The notes beneath the pieces are model-generated. The model searched no databases, was not told where the DNA came from, and was given only the letters and a program-made list of their open reading frames with translations. A program made the position numbers and the translations under genes. From NCBI GenBank assembly GCA_036506175.1, contig DASXSE010000035.1, positions 1 through 20,245 on the forward strand: a stretch of 20,245 nt of DNA, in the 5' to 3' direction. Every line of letters begins with the position of its first letter. Positions within the stretch are counted from its first letter, which is position 1. Source of the DNA: JAIBJP01 sp036506175. Lineage in GTDB: Bacteria > Actinomycetota > Thermoleophilia > Gaiellales > Gaiellaceae. This document shows positions 7,117 through 14,899 of this stretch, piece after piece.

Positions 7117-8402
7117 CGCGCCTTCCGCGCGCCGTCGTCGTCATCACAGGAAGCGAGCTCGTGCGCGGCGACCGCCGCGATGCAAACGGTCCGTTTCTCG
7201 CCGCGGAGCTTTCCCGCCTGGGCCTGGAGCCTGCGCGGTGGATCGTGGCCGGCGATCGCGCGCCCGACCTGGCCGACGCACTGCGTGACGGCCTGGAGGC
7301 GGATCTCTGCGTCGTCTCCGGCGGGTTGGGGCCGACTCACGACGACCGGACCGCAGAAGTCCTCGCCGAGGTCACAGGAAGGAAGCTGGTTGTCGATCCC
7401 GACCTGGAGGGGGAGATCGAGGCGTTCTCCCGCGGGATCGCGGAGCGGCTCGGGCGGCCGTACGCCGACTTCTCAGCCGGGGTGCGCAAGCAAGCGTCCT
7501 TACCCGAGGGAGCGGCATGTCTCGGACTGGCGGGGACGGCGCCCGCGTTTCTCGTCGAGCGGGATGGTCGTGTGGTCGTCGTCCTCCCCGGGCCGCCGCC
7601 CGAGCTGCGCCGGCTATGGCCGAACGCGCTGGCACACCCGGCTGTCCAGGCCGTGGTCGCGCAAGCTCAGGTCCCGGGGCGGCGCGTGCTGCGGTTCTTC
7701 GGGCCCAGCGAGTCAGCCGTCGCACGCGCCCTCGACGAGGCCGGCGGGGAAGGAGATGGTGTGCAAGCCACGATCTGCGCCCGCGATCTCGAAATCCACG
7801 TCGAGCTCGTGGTCGAGACCGCGGGAGAACACAGGGCGGCCGAGCTCGAAGCCGCGCTGAGCAGCGCGTTTCCCGACGAGCTCTTCGCTCTCGACGACGA
7901 CCGGCCCGTCGAGGAGCTCGTCCTCGAGGCCTGCCGCACGTCTGGGCTCACGCTTGCGACCGCCGAGTCATGTACAGGCGGCCTTCTCGGCGCCCGGCTG
8001 ACCGATGTCCCCGGCGCGAGCGACGTCTTCGTGGGAGGCGTGATCGCATATTCCGACGAAGTCAAGCGAAGAGAGCTCGACGTGCCCGACGCCGTTCTCC
8101 GGTCAAACGGCGCCGTGTCGGCCGAGACCGCGGAGGCGATGGCGGTCGGCGTTCGGCGCCGTCTGGGAGCCGATCTCGCCGTTGCGGACACCGGCATCGC
8201 GGGGCCGAACGGCGGGACGGCAGACAAGCCCGTGGGCCTCGTCTACATCGCGGTTGCGACGCCCGACACGGCGATCGTGCACAGGTTCGTCCTTCCTGGC
8301 GACCGGGAGGCGATCAGAGCCCGGGCAACAGCGATGGCTCTTCACGCGTTGAGGCGTCTTCTGACGCAATCGTCACCACATTCGCGCGCCGCCGAGGCCT
8401 AA
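7113..8402 (+). CDS. cinA: CinA-family protein (MoCF domain + NMN amidohydrolase-type domain)
   Basis: This full-length CinA of 429 residues has two domains. The N-terminal molybdopterin-binding-like (COG1058) domain opens with VVVITGSELVRGDRRDANG and carries VVSGGLGPTHDD (68-78) and VVLPGPPPELRRLW. The C-terminal CinA domain (about 265-415; PncC type, nicotinamide-nucleotide amidase in characterised members) carries TAESCTGG (283-290), GGVIAYSDEVKRRELDVP and DTGIAGPNGG (359-368). The start is TTG 7113, sharing TTGA with the rodZ stop. Starting at a later GTG would remove the first beta strand. cinA lies close upstream of recA here, as in several Gram-positive bacteria where the two are co-transcribed and competence-linked. 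I see no competence genes here, so pyridine-nucleotide salvage is the safer role. Confidence 0.94.
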   Translation: MTRLPRAVVVITGSELVRGDRRDANGPFLAAELSRLGLEPARWIVAGDRAPDLADALRDGLEADLCVVSGGLGPTHDDRTAEVLAEVTGRKLVVDPDLEGEIEAFSRGIAERLGRPYADFSAGVRKQASLPEGAACLGLAGTAPAFLVERDGRVVVVLPGPPPELRRLWPNALAHPAVQAVVAQAQVPGRRVLRFFGPSESAVARALDEAGGEGDGVQATICARDLEIHVELVVETAGEHRAAELEAALSSAFPDELFALDDDRPVEELVLEACRTSGLTLATAESCTGGLLGARLTDVPGASDVFVGGVIAYSDEVKRRELDVPDAVLRSNGAVSAETAEAMAVGVRRRLGADLAVADTGIAGPNGGTADKPVGLVYIAVATPDTAIVHRFVLPGDREAIRARATAMALHALRRLLTQSSPHSRAAEA

Positions 8403-8403
8403 C

Positions 8404-8946
8404 GTGGAGAGTCATGAGCACCTTCGGCTCTTCGTCGCGCTGCTCCTGCCGGACGACGCGGTCGCCCGCCTCGTCGACTGGCAGCGGAACGAGCTCGTCG
8501 GCCGCGGCGACTTCCGGCTTGTCCCGCCGGAGAACCTCCATATCACCATGGCCTTCCTCGGCCGGACACCTTCCGAGCGCCTGCTTGATATCGCCCAGGC
8601 GACACGCGAGGCCGCCCAAAAGGTCGAGCCACCCGTGCTCGAGCCTGTTCGCTACCGGGAGACCCGCAGTGTCGGCATGATCGTCCTCTCCGATGAAGGC
8701 GGCCGTGCGGAACGGCTTGCAAGCCGTGTTTTCAGGCGCCTCGAGCGGCTCGGCATCTACGAGCGGGAGCAGCGGCGATGGCTGCCGCACGTAACCGTGA
8801 TCCGCTTCCGGGAGCGCCCGCGACTTCAACCGCCGCCCCCTGAGCTGGGACGGGTAACGTCGTCCGAGATGGCGGTCATGATGTCCCGTCTCGCACCAAC
8901 CGGGGCGCAGTACGAGGTCCTCGAATCTGTTTCGCTAGGAGGTTGA
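8404..8946 (+). CDS. thpR: RNA 2',3'-cyclic phosphodiesterase (2H family)
   Basis: This 180-residue protein is of the LigT/ThpR 2H phosphoesterase family. Both catalytic HxT motifs are present, His46-Ile-Thr48 in ENLHITMAFLG and His129-Val-Thr131 in LPHVTVIRFRE. In the family they bind the scissile phosphate and open 2',3'-cyclic ends on RNA, including tRNA halves. The N-terminal strand LRLFVALLLPDDAV is typical. Length is normal. The start is GTG 8404, one base after the cinA stop; the nearby ATG at 8414 is out of frame. The last codons contain the ribosome site of recA, so expression of the two is tied. The biological RNA substrate is not evident. Confidence 0.9.
   Translation: MESHEHLRLFVALLLPDDAVARLVDWQRNELVGRGDFRLVPPENLHITMAFLGRTPSERLLDIAQATREAAQKVEPPVLEPVRYRETRSVGMIVLSDEGGRAERLASRVFRRLERLGIYEREQRRWLPHVTVIRFRERPRLQPPPPELGRVTSSEMAVMMSRLAPTGAQYEVLESVSLGG
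8937..8943 (+). promoter_or_regulatory. Strong Shine-Dalgarno sequence for recA
   Basis: AGGAGGT lies in the final codons of thpR, with eight bases between AGGAGG and GTG 8951. It is one of the strongest ribosome sites in the window and fixes the recA start. High translation of recA from the shared transcript is a reasonable inference. Confidence 0.7.
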
Positions 8947-8950
8947 ACGC

Positions 8951-10051
8951 GTGGAGCGCGAGCAAGCACTGGAAGCCGCACTGAGCCAGATCGAACGGCA
9001 GTACGGCAAAGGATCAGTCATGAAGATGGGCGATCGCGCCCAGGTCGCCATTCCCTCGATCTCGACCGGGACTCTCTCGCTCGATCTCGCCCTGGGAGTG
9101 GGGGGCCTGCCGCGCGGGCGCATCATCGAGATCTTCGGCCCGGAATCCTCCGGGAAGACGACGCTCGTCTACCACGTGATCGCCGAAGCTCAACGGCGCG
9201 GTGGAATCTGCGCCTTCATCGACGCGGAACACGCGATCGACCCGAGCTATGCGAGGCGCATCGGCGTCAACATCGACGACCTGCTCGTATCACAGCCCGA
9301 CAACGGCGAACAGGCGCTCGAGATCGCCGAGCTTCTGATCAGGAGCGGCGCGATCGACGTCGTCGCGGTCGACTCGGTCGCAGCGCTGACGCCGAAGGCG
9401 GAGATCGAAGGAGAGATGGGGGACAGCCACGTCGGCCTCCAGGCACGGCTCATGAGCCAGGCGCTGCGCAAGCTCGCGGGCACGCTGAATCGGACCGGGA
9501 CGGTGGCGATCTTCACGAACCAGTTGCGCGAGAAGATCGGCGTCATGTTCGGCAATCCCGAGACGACGCCAGGCGGTCGCGCGCTCAAGTTCTACTCGTC
9601 GATCCGCCTGGACATCCGTCGCATCGAGACGCTCAAGGAGGGCGTTGAGGCGATCGGCAACCGCGTGCGCGTCAAGGTCGTCAAGAACAAGGTCGCGCCA
9701 CCGTTCAAGCAGGCCGAGTTCGACATCATCTATGGCGACGGGATCTCATGGGATGGCAGCGTTCTCGACGTCGCGCTCGAGCGAAAGCTCGTGCAGAAGT
9801 CGGGGTCGTACTTCAGCTACGGCGACGAGCGTCTCGGCCAGGGACGGCAGAACGCAACCGCGTTCCTGCGCGAGCATCCCGACGTGACTCAGCAGATCCT
9901 GCGCTCCGTGCAGACCGAGCTGGGTCCAGACGCCGTCGTCTCGTCGCGGCTACTGCCTGTGAGCGACGAGGCCGACAAGCCGAGCAAGGCCGAGGCCAAG
10001 GCCGCGAAGGCGGAGGAGAAGGAAGCGAGCGAGGTCGCCTCCACCGCCTAA
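8951..10051 (+). CDS. recA: Recombinase RecA
   Basis: This 366-residue RecA is the central strand-exchange and SOS co-protease filament protein. It begins with the usual EQALEAALSQIERQYGKGSV helix. It has Walker A GPESSGKTT (63-71), FIDAEHAIDP, and Walker B in IDVVAVDSVAAL. The L1 segment EGEMGDSHVGLQARLMSQAL and the L2 region TNQLREKIGVMFGNPETTPG are intact. The C-terminal domain ends in a Lys/Glu/Ala-rich charged tail (about 335-366). No intein interrupts it. It follows thpR by four bases and appears to lack its own promoter here. I saw no GAAC-N4-GTTC operator just upstream, so any SOS control would act from a farther promoter or a different LexA motif. Stop TAA 10049-10051 abuts the conserved start of the recX reading frame. 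Confidence 0.98.
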   Translation: MEREQALEAALSQIERQYGKGSVMKMGDRAQVAIPSISTGTLSLDLALGVGGLPRGRIIEIFGPESSGKTTLVYHVIAEAQRRGGICAFIDAEHAIDPSYARRIGVNIDDLLVSQPDNGEQALEIAELLIRSGAIDVVAVDSVAALTPKAEIEGEMGDSHVGLQARLMSQALRKLAGTLNRTGTVAIFTNQLREKIGVMFGNPETTPGGRALKFYSSIRLDIRRIETLKEGVEAIGNRVRVKVVKNKVAPPFKQAEFDIIYGDGISWDGSVLDVALERKLVQKSGSYFSYGDERLGQGRQNATAFLREHPDVTQQILRSVQTELGPDAVVSSRLLPVSDEADKPSKAEAKAAKAEEKEASEVASTA

Positions 10052-10121
10052 GCTCAGCGCTCTTCGACGTCGGCGGGCCGGATTCGTCCTCCTCGAGGTC
10101 GACGGCAAGCCTTGGCGCACG

Positions 10122-10640
10122 GTGCCGGATCAGGTCGTCCTGCGTTGCGGGCTCGCGGCGGGCACGACCCTCGACCGCCCGCTTCTGCGAGAGCTGAGAC
10201 GAGAGCTGCGCGCAGCCGAGGCCCTCGCGACCGCAAGTCGCGCCCTGGCACACAGAGACATGTCCCGGCGGCGGCTCGCCGCGCGGTTACAACGCGCCGG
10301 GGTCGCGCCCGCCCCCCGTCTGGGCGCGATTTCGGCCCTCACCGCCGCAGGCGCGCTCGATGACGAGCGTCTTGCGAGACACCGCGCGGCAGTGCTGGCC
10401 GAGCGCGGCTGGGGCAACGCGGCGATCGCCGTCCGCCTCGAGTCCGAAGGCGTCGACCAGGCCGAGGCGCGCGCTGCGATCGACGCTCTTCCCCCTGAGA
10501 GAGAGCGCGCGGCCGAGGCGGTTTCCGGCCTGGACACAAAGCAGGCCTGGACGCAGCTGGCACGCCGCGGATTCGACCCCGACACGATCGAGGCTGTTCT
10601 CGGGCCGCTGGACGATTACCCAGGCGGCGGGCTAGGATAG
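10122..10640 (+). CDS. recX: RecX, regulatory protein of RecA (start uncertain)
   Basis: From GTG 10122 this gives 172 residues of a RecX protein, which binds in the RecA filament groove and limits its activity. The family's helical repeats are visible: RDMSRRRLAARLQRAGVAP, ALDDERLARHRAAVLAERGW, and AIAVRLESEGVDQAEARAAI, with a final repeat near RRGFDPDTIEAVLGPL. Position after recA supports the call. The start is doubtful. The same frame upstream (about 10053-10121) reads ALRRRRAGFVLLEVDGKPWR, which looks like the normal RecX N-terminal strands. Yet no ATG, GTG or TTG occurs in this frame back to the in-frame TGA at 9960. Either GTG 10122 is the true start of a shortened protein, or translation enters upstream unconventionally, or the sequence has an error. 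Product certainty is high and start certainty is low. Confidence 0.85.
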   Translation: MPDQVVLRCGLAAGTTLDRPLLRELRRELRAAEALATASRALAHRDMSRRRLAARLQRAGVAPAPRLGAISALTAAGALDDERLARHRAAVLAERGWGNAAIAVRLESEGVDQAEARAAIDALPPERERAAEAVSGLDTKQAWTQLARRGFDPDTIEAVLGPLDDYPGGGLG

Positions 10641-10657
10641 AGCTACAACGGCACTTC

Positions 10658-10683
10658 AAAACCGCCTGCTAAGAACGGTTTTT
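10658..10683 (+). terminator. Possible weak terminator after recX
   Basis: AAAACCG (10658-10664) and CGGTTTT (10676-10682) can pair around an 11-base loop, with the T-run inside the 3' arm. It sits inside a larger pairing, GGCTAG 10630-10635 with CTAGCC 10701-10706 and AGAG 10639-10642 with CTCT 10697-10700. The stem is weak for a terminator, so partial read-through is likely. Confidence 0.35.
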
Positions 10684-10763
10684 CGTGGAATCGGAACTCT
10701 CTAGCCAATCTCGACAGCAACACACGACACGCGGCACAGCGACACGGAGGACGACTCGCCTGT

Positions 10764-10781
10764 AGGCCGGTAGGCCGGCCT
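10764..10781 (+). other. GC-rich hairpin in the leader upstream of rny
   Basis: AGGCCGG and CCGGCCT pair exactly around TAGG, within a short tandem of TAGGCCGG, and TTGCG follows. It lies about 57 bases before the rny start. It could end recX transcription inefficiently or structure the rny leader. The short T-run argues against an efficient terminator. Confidence 0.4.
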
Positions 10782-10838
10782 TTGCGTCGCACCGATCCCT
10801 CGACGCCGTTCCTGCGGGCGACGACGTAGGAGCGAGCA

Positions 10839-12371
10839 ATGCAGCTTGCAATCGGCGTGATCGTCGGCTTGGCGGCCGGGGCGATAGTGGCCGTCCTCGC
10901 TCTTCGCTTCCTTGCGAAGAGCCGACTCACTAGGGCAACGGAAGAGAACAAGCGACTTACCGAAGAGGCAAACCGTGCGGCCGAAGCCGTTCGCCGCGAG
11001 GCGCAGGTCGAAGCTAAGGAGCTCGCGCTCAAGCTGCGCGGTGACGTTGAGCAGGAGCTGAAGGACAAGCGCTCCGAGATCATCAAGATCGAGGAGCGAG
11101 TGGTCACGAAGGAAGAGGAAATCGACCGCAAGCTGACGGAGTTCGAGCGGCGCGAGCAGGGTTTCTCCGACCGCGAGACGCACCTCAAGCAGCTTCAGGA
11201 GGAGCTGAAGGCGGCGACCGAGAACGAGCTGAAGGAGCTCGAGCGGATCTCTGGGATGACCGTAGATGAGGCGAAGCGCCACCTACTCGAGCGGTCGGAG
11301 GAGCTCGTCCGGCACGAGATGGCGCGCATGGTGCGCCAGATGGAGGAAGAGGCGCGCACGGACGCCAAACGCCGCGCAAGAAATCTCGTTGCCGACGCCC
11401 TCCAAAGGGTCGCAGCCAGCCACGCGGCGGAGACGACCGTGTCCATCGTCGAGCTCCCCTCCGACGACATGAAGGGCCGTATCATCGGCCGGGAGGGACG
11501 CAACATCCGTGCCCTCGAGAACCTCACGGGCGTCGATTTCATCATCGACGACACCCCACAGGCGGTGGTGCTCTCATCGTTCGACGGCGTACGCCGCGAG
11601 GTCGCGAAGCTGACTCTCGCCAAGCTCGTCGAGGACGGCCGCATCCATCCGTCCCGGATCGAGGAGATGTACTACCAGTCGAAGGCTGAGATCGACGAGC
11701 ACATTCGCCAGGCCGGCGAGCAGGCGGTGTTCGAGGCGAACTGCGGCAAGGTGCACGAGGAGCTCGTGAAGATCCTCGGGCGGCTCCGCTATCGCACGAG
11801 CTACGGCCAGAACATCCTCAAGCACTCCCTCGAGTGCTCACACCTCGCAGGAATCATGGCTTCAGAGCTGGGCGCGAGCGTGAAGACAGCCAAGCGTGCG
11901 GCGCTTCTCCACGACATCGGCAAGGCGATGACGCACGAGGTCGAGGGCTCGCACGCGCTCATCTCGGCCCAGCAGGCGAAGCGCTATGGCGAATCGCAGC
12001 ACGTCGTGCACGCGATCGAGGCGCATCACTACGAGGTTCAGCCTCAGACGGTCGAAGCGGTGCTGGTGATCGCCGCCGATGCCATCTCGGCCTCCAGGCC
12101 CGGCGCGCGCGGGGAGAGTCTCGAGAGCTACATCAAGAGGCTCGAGACACTCGAGAAGATCGCCGGCGAGAAGAAGGGCGTCGAGCGGGTCTTCGCGCTA
12201 CAGGCGGGACGAGAGATCAGGGTGATGGTCAAGCCGACGGAGGTGGACGACGACACCGCCGTTCTCCTTTCTCATGAGATAGCTCGGGAGATCGAGGGCC
12301 AGCTCGAGTACCCGGGTCAGATCAAGGTCACCGTGATCCGCGAGAGCCGCGCCGTAGAGTTCGCGAAGTGA
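10839..12371 (+). CDS. rny: Ribonuclease Y
   Basis: This 510-residue RNase Y is a membrane-tethered endoribonuclease that starts mRNA decay. Domains in order are an N-terminal transmembrane helix (about 3-26), a long charged coiled coil (about 30-190), a KH RNA-binding domain with GRIIGREGRNIRALE (213-227), and an HD domain. The HD domain holds metal-ligand candidates His329 (LKHSLE), the His358-Asp359 pair in LLHDIGK, and Asp414 in AADAIS. Length is normal for the family (about 510-520). ATG 10839 is preceded by TAGGAG with six bases of spacing. It shares GTGA with miaB, so the two are translationally coupled. RNase Y is best known from Firmicutes; its presence here fits a deep-branching actinobacterium and suggests that it, perhaps with RNase E absent, is a main decay enzyme. 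That last point is inference. Confidence 0.97.
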   Translation: MQLAIGVIVGLAAGAIVAVLALRFLAKSRLTRATEENKRLTEEANRAAEAVRREAQVEAKELALKLRGDVEQELKDKRSEIIKIEERVVTKEEEIDRKLTEFERREQGFSDRETHLKQLQEELKAATENELKELERISGMTVDEAKRHLLERSEELVRHEMARMVRQMEEEARTDAKRRARNLVADALQRVAASHAAETTVSIVELPSDDMKGRIIGREGRNIRALENLTGVDFIIDDTPQAVVLSSFDGVRREVAKLTLAKLVEDGRIHPSRIEEMYYQSKAEIDEHIRQAGEQAVFEANCGKVHEELVKILGRLRYRTSYGQNILKHSLECSHLAGIMASELGASVKTAKRAALLHDIGKAMTHEVEGSHALISAQQAKRYGESQHVVHAIEAHHYEVQPQTVEAVLVIAADAISASRPGARGESLESYIKRLETLEKIAGEKKGVERVFALQAGREIRVMVKPTEVDDDTAVLLSHEIAREIEGQLEYPGQIKVTVIRESRAVEFAK

Positions 12372-13693
12372 AGCGCTACCACGTGACGACCTTCGGGTGC
12401 CAGATGAACGCTCACGACTCGGAGCGCATCAAGGGCATGCTGGAGGAGCTGGGGCTCGGCGAAGCGGTGTCACAGGACGACGCGGACGTGATCGTCTTCA
12501 ACACCTGCACGGTGCGCGAGAAGCCCGATCAGCGCTTCGCGGCTCACCTCGCGCAGGCCGCAGCGCTCAAGCGTGCCGATCCGTCGCGCGTCATCGCCGT
12601 CGGCGGGTGTTACGCGGAGGCACAACGCGACCGCATCTTCCAGCTCTATCCCTACGTCGATGTCGCCTTTGGGCCTGGGTCGATCCCGCATCTCGGCGAG
12701 TGGATCGGCGCCGGCGGGCACGGTGTTGCGAGAGGGCGGTTCGGGGTGGTGGAGAGGAGCTTCGCCGGCCACCTGCCTGCGCACCGCGAGCGCCCCTTCC
12801 AGGCCTGGATCCAGATCTCGATGGGGTGCAACTCGGTGTGCTCCTACTGCATCGTCCCTTCGGTGCGCGGTCGCGAAGTCAGCCGACGGCCGGGGGATCT
12901 CCTCGGCGAGATCTCGAGGCTGGCGAAGGACGGTGTCCGTGAGGTGACGCTCCTCGGCCAGAACGTGAATTCCTGGGGCCGCGACCTCCTCCCCGATGTG
13001 AAGACGGAGTTTGGCGAGCTCCTGCGCGCGGTCGATGCGGTTCCGGGGATCGAACGCATCCGGTTCACGAGTCCGCACCCCAAGGACTTCCGTGCGCCCG
13101 TGATCGCGGCCATGGCGGAATGCGAGGCGGTGTGCGAACACACGCATCTGCCGTTGCAGTCGGGGTCGACGCGGATTCTCAAGGCGATGCGGAGGACCTA
13201 TGGCCGAGACCGTTACCTGGCAGTCGCGGAGCGGTTGCGGGCCGCGATTCCGGACCTGGCTTTGACGACAGACATCATCGTCGGCTTCCCCGGCGAGACC
13301 GACGATGACTTCGAGGAGACGCTCGCCGTCGTCAAGGAGGTCCGCTACGACGGCGCATTCACCTTCGTGTTCAGCCCGCGCCGCGGAACCGAGGCGGCGA
13401 CCATGTGCGATCAGGTTCCGGACACAGTGAAGCGCGAGCGGATCGAAACGCTCGTCGACCTCGTGCAGCGCATCGCCGGCGAGCGGAACCGCGAGCGCAT
13501 CGGAGGCCTCGAGGAGGTGCTGGTTGAGGGCCCGAGCCGCACCGATTCAACGCTTCTACGCGGGCGCACCCGGCGCAACACGACGGTCAACTTCAGCGGA
13601 TCGGCGGCCCCCGGCGAACTCGTGGACGTGCGGATCGAGGATGCGACGTCGACCACGCTCCGTGGAACCCAGTCGGCTCTCGTTGCCGCCTGA
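12368..13693 (+). CDS. miaB: tRNA-2-methylthio-N6-dimethylallyladenosine synthase MiaB
   Basis: This 441-residue radical-SAM methylthiotransferase adds the 2-methylthio group to i6A37 of tRNAs. The UPF0004 domain supplies Cys11 (FGCQMN), Cys47 (NTCTVRE) and Cys81 (GGCYAE) for the auxiliary [4Fe-4S] cluster. The radical-SAM motif CNSVCSYC has Cys154, Cys158 and Cys161. TLLGQNVNSWG, THLPLQSGS and DIIVGFPGETDDDF are strongly diagnostic of the MiaB group. A C-terminal TRAM domain (about 380-438) contains GRTRRNTTVNF. GTG 12368 overlaps the rny stop. miaA, which makes the i6A substrate, follows after an 88-base gap, so the two steps of A37 modification are encoded side by side. All key residues are present. 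Confidence 0.97.
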   Translation: MKRYHVTTFGCQMNAHDSERIKGMLEELGLGEAVSQDDADVIVFNTCTVREKPDQRFAAHLAQAAALKRADPSRVIAVGGCYAEAQRDRIFQLYPYVDVAFGPGSIPHLGEWIGAGGHGVARGRFGVVERSFAGHLPAHRERPFQAWIQISMGCNSVCSYCIVPSVRGREVSRRPGDLLGEISRLAKDGVREVTLLGQNVNSWGRDLLPDVKTEFGELLRAVDAVPGIERIRFTSPHPKDFRAPVIAAMAECEAVCEHTHLPLQSGSTRILKAMRRTYGRDRYLAVAERLRAAIPDLALTTDIIVGFPGETDDDFEETLAVVKEVRYDGAFTFVFSPRRGTEAATMCDQVPDTVKRERIETLVDLVQRIAGERNRERIGGLEEVLVEGPSRTDSTLLRGRTRRNTTVNFSGSAAPGELVDVRIEDATSTTLRGTQSALVAA

Positions 13694-13781
13694 GACCCTT
13701 TCGGAGCATTCCGCGCAGCACACGTTGGCGTTGGCTGACTACGCTTGAAAGCGGGTGGAGGCGCGGGGTGGCCCCGGGACA

Positions 13782-14705
13782 ATGAGCTCGCCTGAGCGTC
13801 CCGTCCTGGCGATCTTCGGCCCGACAGCGAGCGGGAAATCTGCTGTCGCCGAGGCGGTCGCGAGGCGGATCCCCGCGGAGATCGTCTCGGCCGACTCGAT
13901 GCAGGTCTACCGCGGGGTGCCCCTTCTCACCAACCAGCCGCGCGAGTCGACGCGCATCGTGGCGATCTGGGATCTCGATCACGAGGCTTCCGTCGGCGAG
14001 TATGCGACGCTCGCGCATGACGCAATCGACGAGGCCCTTGCCGCCGGGCGCACGCCTGTCGTGGTGGGCGGCACAGGCCTCTATTTGCGTGCTGCGCTCG
14101 CCGATCTCGAGATCCCGCCGTCAGCCCCGCCCGGTCTCCGAGAGCACTACGAGCGCATTTACGACCGCCTCGGCGGCGTGGAGACCCACGCGCTTCTCGC
14201 CGCCCGGGATCCGGCAGCAGCGTCGGCGGTTCACCCAAACGACCGCCGCCGCGTCGTTCGTGCCCTCGAGCTCGCCGATGCGGGAGGGACCCTCGCCCCG
14301 CCTCGCAGCCGGCTCTGGACCGAGGACATGCGGCACCCGACCCTCGTTTTCGGGCTCGACGTTCCCAGGGACGTCTTGCGGAACCGCATCGAGGCCCGGA
14401 CCACCGCGCTGTTCGACTTCGGCGTGTCAGAGGAGGTCCAGAGCGCCCTGAGGAGGCCCGTGTCGAAGACAGCGCGCCAGATCATCGGCCTGCGCGAAGT
14501 CATCGAGCTCCCACGCGACGAAGCGATAACCGCCATCACGCTTCGCACGACCCAGTACGCCGCATACCAGCGGAAGTGGATGCGCAGAATCCCCGGCCTC
14601 ATCCCGCTTGATGCGGACCGGCCGGCAGAGGAGGTGGCTATTGATGTCATCGCCGCCTCAGCCGTCGAAATCACCCCTCCGGGGCAACGAAATCTCGCGT
14701 CGTAG
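13782..14705 (+). CDS. miaA: tRNA dimethylallyltransferase MiaA
   Basis: This 307-residue enzyme transfers dimethylallyl from DMAPP to N6 of A37 in tRNA and provides the substrate for MiaB upstream. The P-loop GPTASGKS is at 13-20. Other family motifs are SADSMQVYRG (36-45, with the catalytic Asp38), LLTNQPRES, VVVGGTGLYLRA, HPNDRRRVVRALEL and KTARQIIGLREV. The C-terminal YAAYQRKWMRRIPG is the usual tRNA-binding end. ATG 13782 places MSSPERP before the first strand, as in relatives; GTG 13755 in frame would add nine Gly/Arg-rich residues. No good ribosome site is seen at ATG 13782, and a GGAGG at 13757-13761 is rather far. The 88-base gap from miaB contains a small CGGGG/CCCCG hairpin (13764-13776). 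Confidence 0.96.
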   Translation: MSSPERPVLAIFGPTASGKSAVAEAVARRIPAEIVSADSMQVYRGVPLLTNQPRESTRIVAIWDLDHEASVGEYATLAHDAIDEALAAGRTPVVVGGTGLYLRAALADLEIPPSAPPGLREHYERIYDRLGGVETHALLAARDPAAASAVHPNDRRRVVRALELADAGGTLAPPRSRLWTEDMRHPTLVFGLDVPRDVLRNRIEARTTALFDFGVSEEVQSALRRPVSKTARQIIGLREVIELPRDEAITAITLRTTQYAAYQRKWMRRIPGLIPLDADRPAEEVAIDVIAASAVEITPPGQRNLAS

Positions 14706-14758
14706 CGCCTGAATGAGTAGGCGGCCCACTTTCACCGTCGAATCGAAAGGTGGGCAAC

Positions 14759-14899
14759 ATGAAGCGCGCGGTTCTCGGATTGCTGGCCCTGGGCGGCGTG
14801 GCAATCCTCGCGTCTGGCCGGTCGCGTTGGACCGGCGAATGCGTTCCCGATACCCGGCGACACGGGCGGGCACGATCATGTGGCTGGAGTGGTGAGTGA
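14759..14899 (+). other. Signal-peptide leader of the secreted protein, in a different frame from its body
   Basis: ATG 14759 has a good ribosome site (AAAGGTGG at about 14746-14753). It opens a 46-codon frame that begins MKRAVLGLLALGGVAILASG, a convincing Sec signal peptide. The frame then turns Arg-rich and stops at TGA 14897-14899. The +1 frame is open from 14763. From about 14820 it reads GRVGPANAFPIPGDTGGHDH, with a plausible ANA cleavage site, and runs into the next gene. Signal peptide and body look like one gene with a single-base frame break at about 14805-14830. The break may be a sequencing error, a true mutation, or less likely a programmed shift. Confidence 0.65.

Noticed and set aside
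8380..8950. SOS operator upstream of recA
   Set aside because: I found no GAAC-N4-GTTC-like palindrome; recA is embedded in an operon with only a ribosome site before it.
10630..10707. tRNA-like element after recX (7-bp acceptor-like pairing, TGCTAAG resembling a Ser GCU anticodon loop)
   Set aside because: No 5-bp anticodon stem closes a 7-base loop, there is no T-arm with TTC, and the D-stem mispairs. Kept only as a structured spacer.
14713..14895. 60-codon + frame overlapping the signal-peptide leader
   Set aside because: It is Arg/Gly/Pro-rich and uncoupled to any ribosome site; the overlapping frame from ATG 14759 encodes a proper signal peptide.
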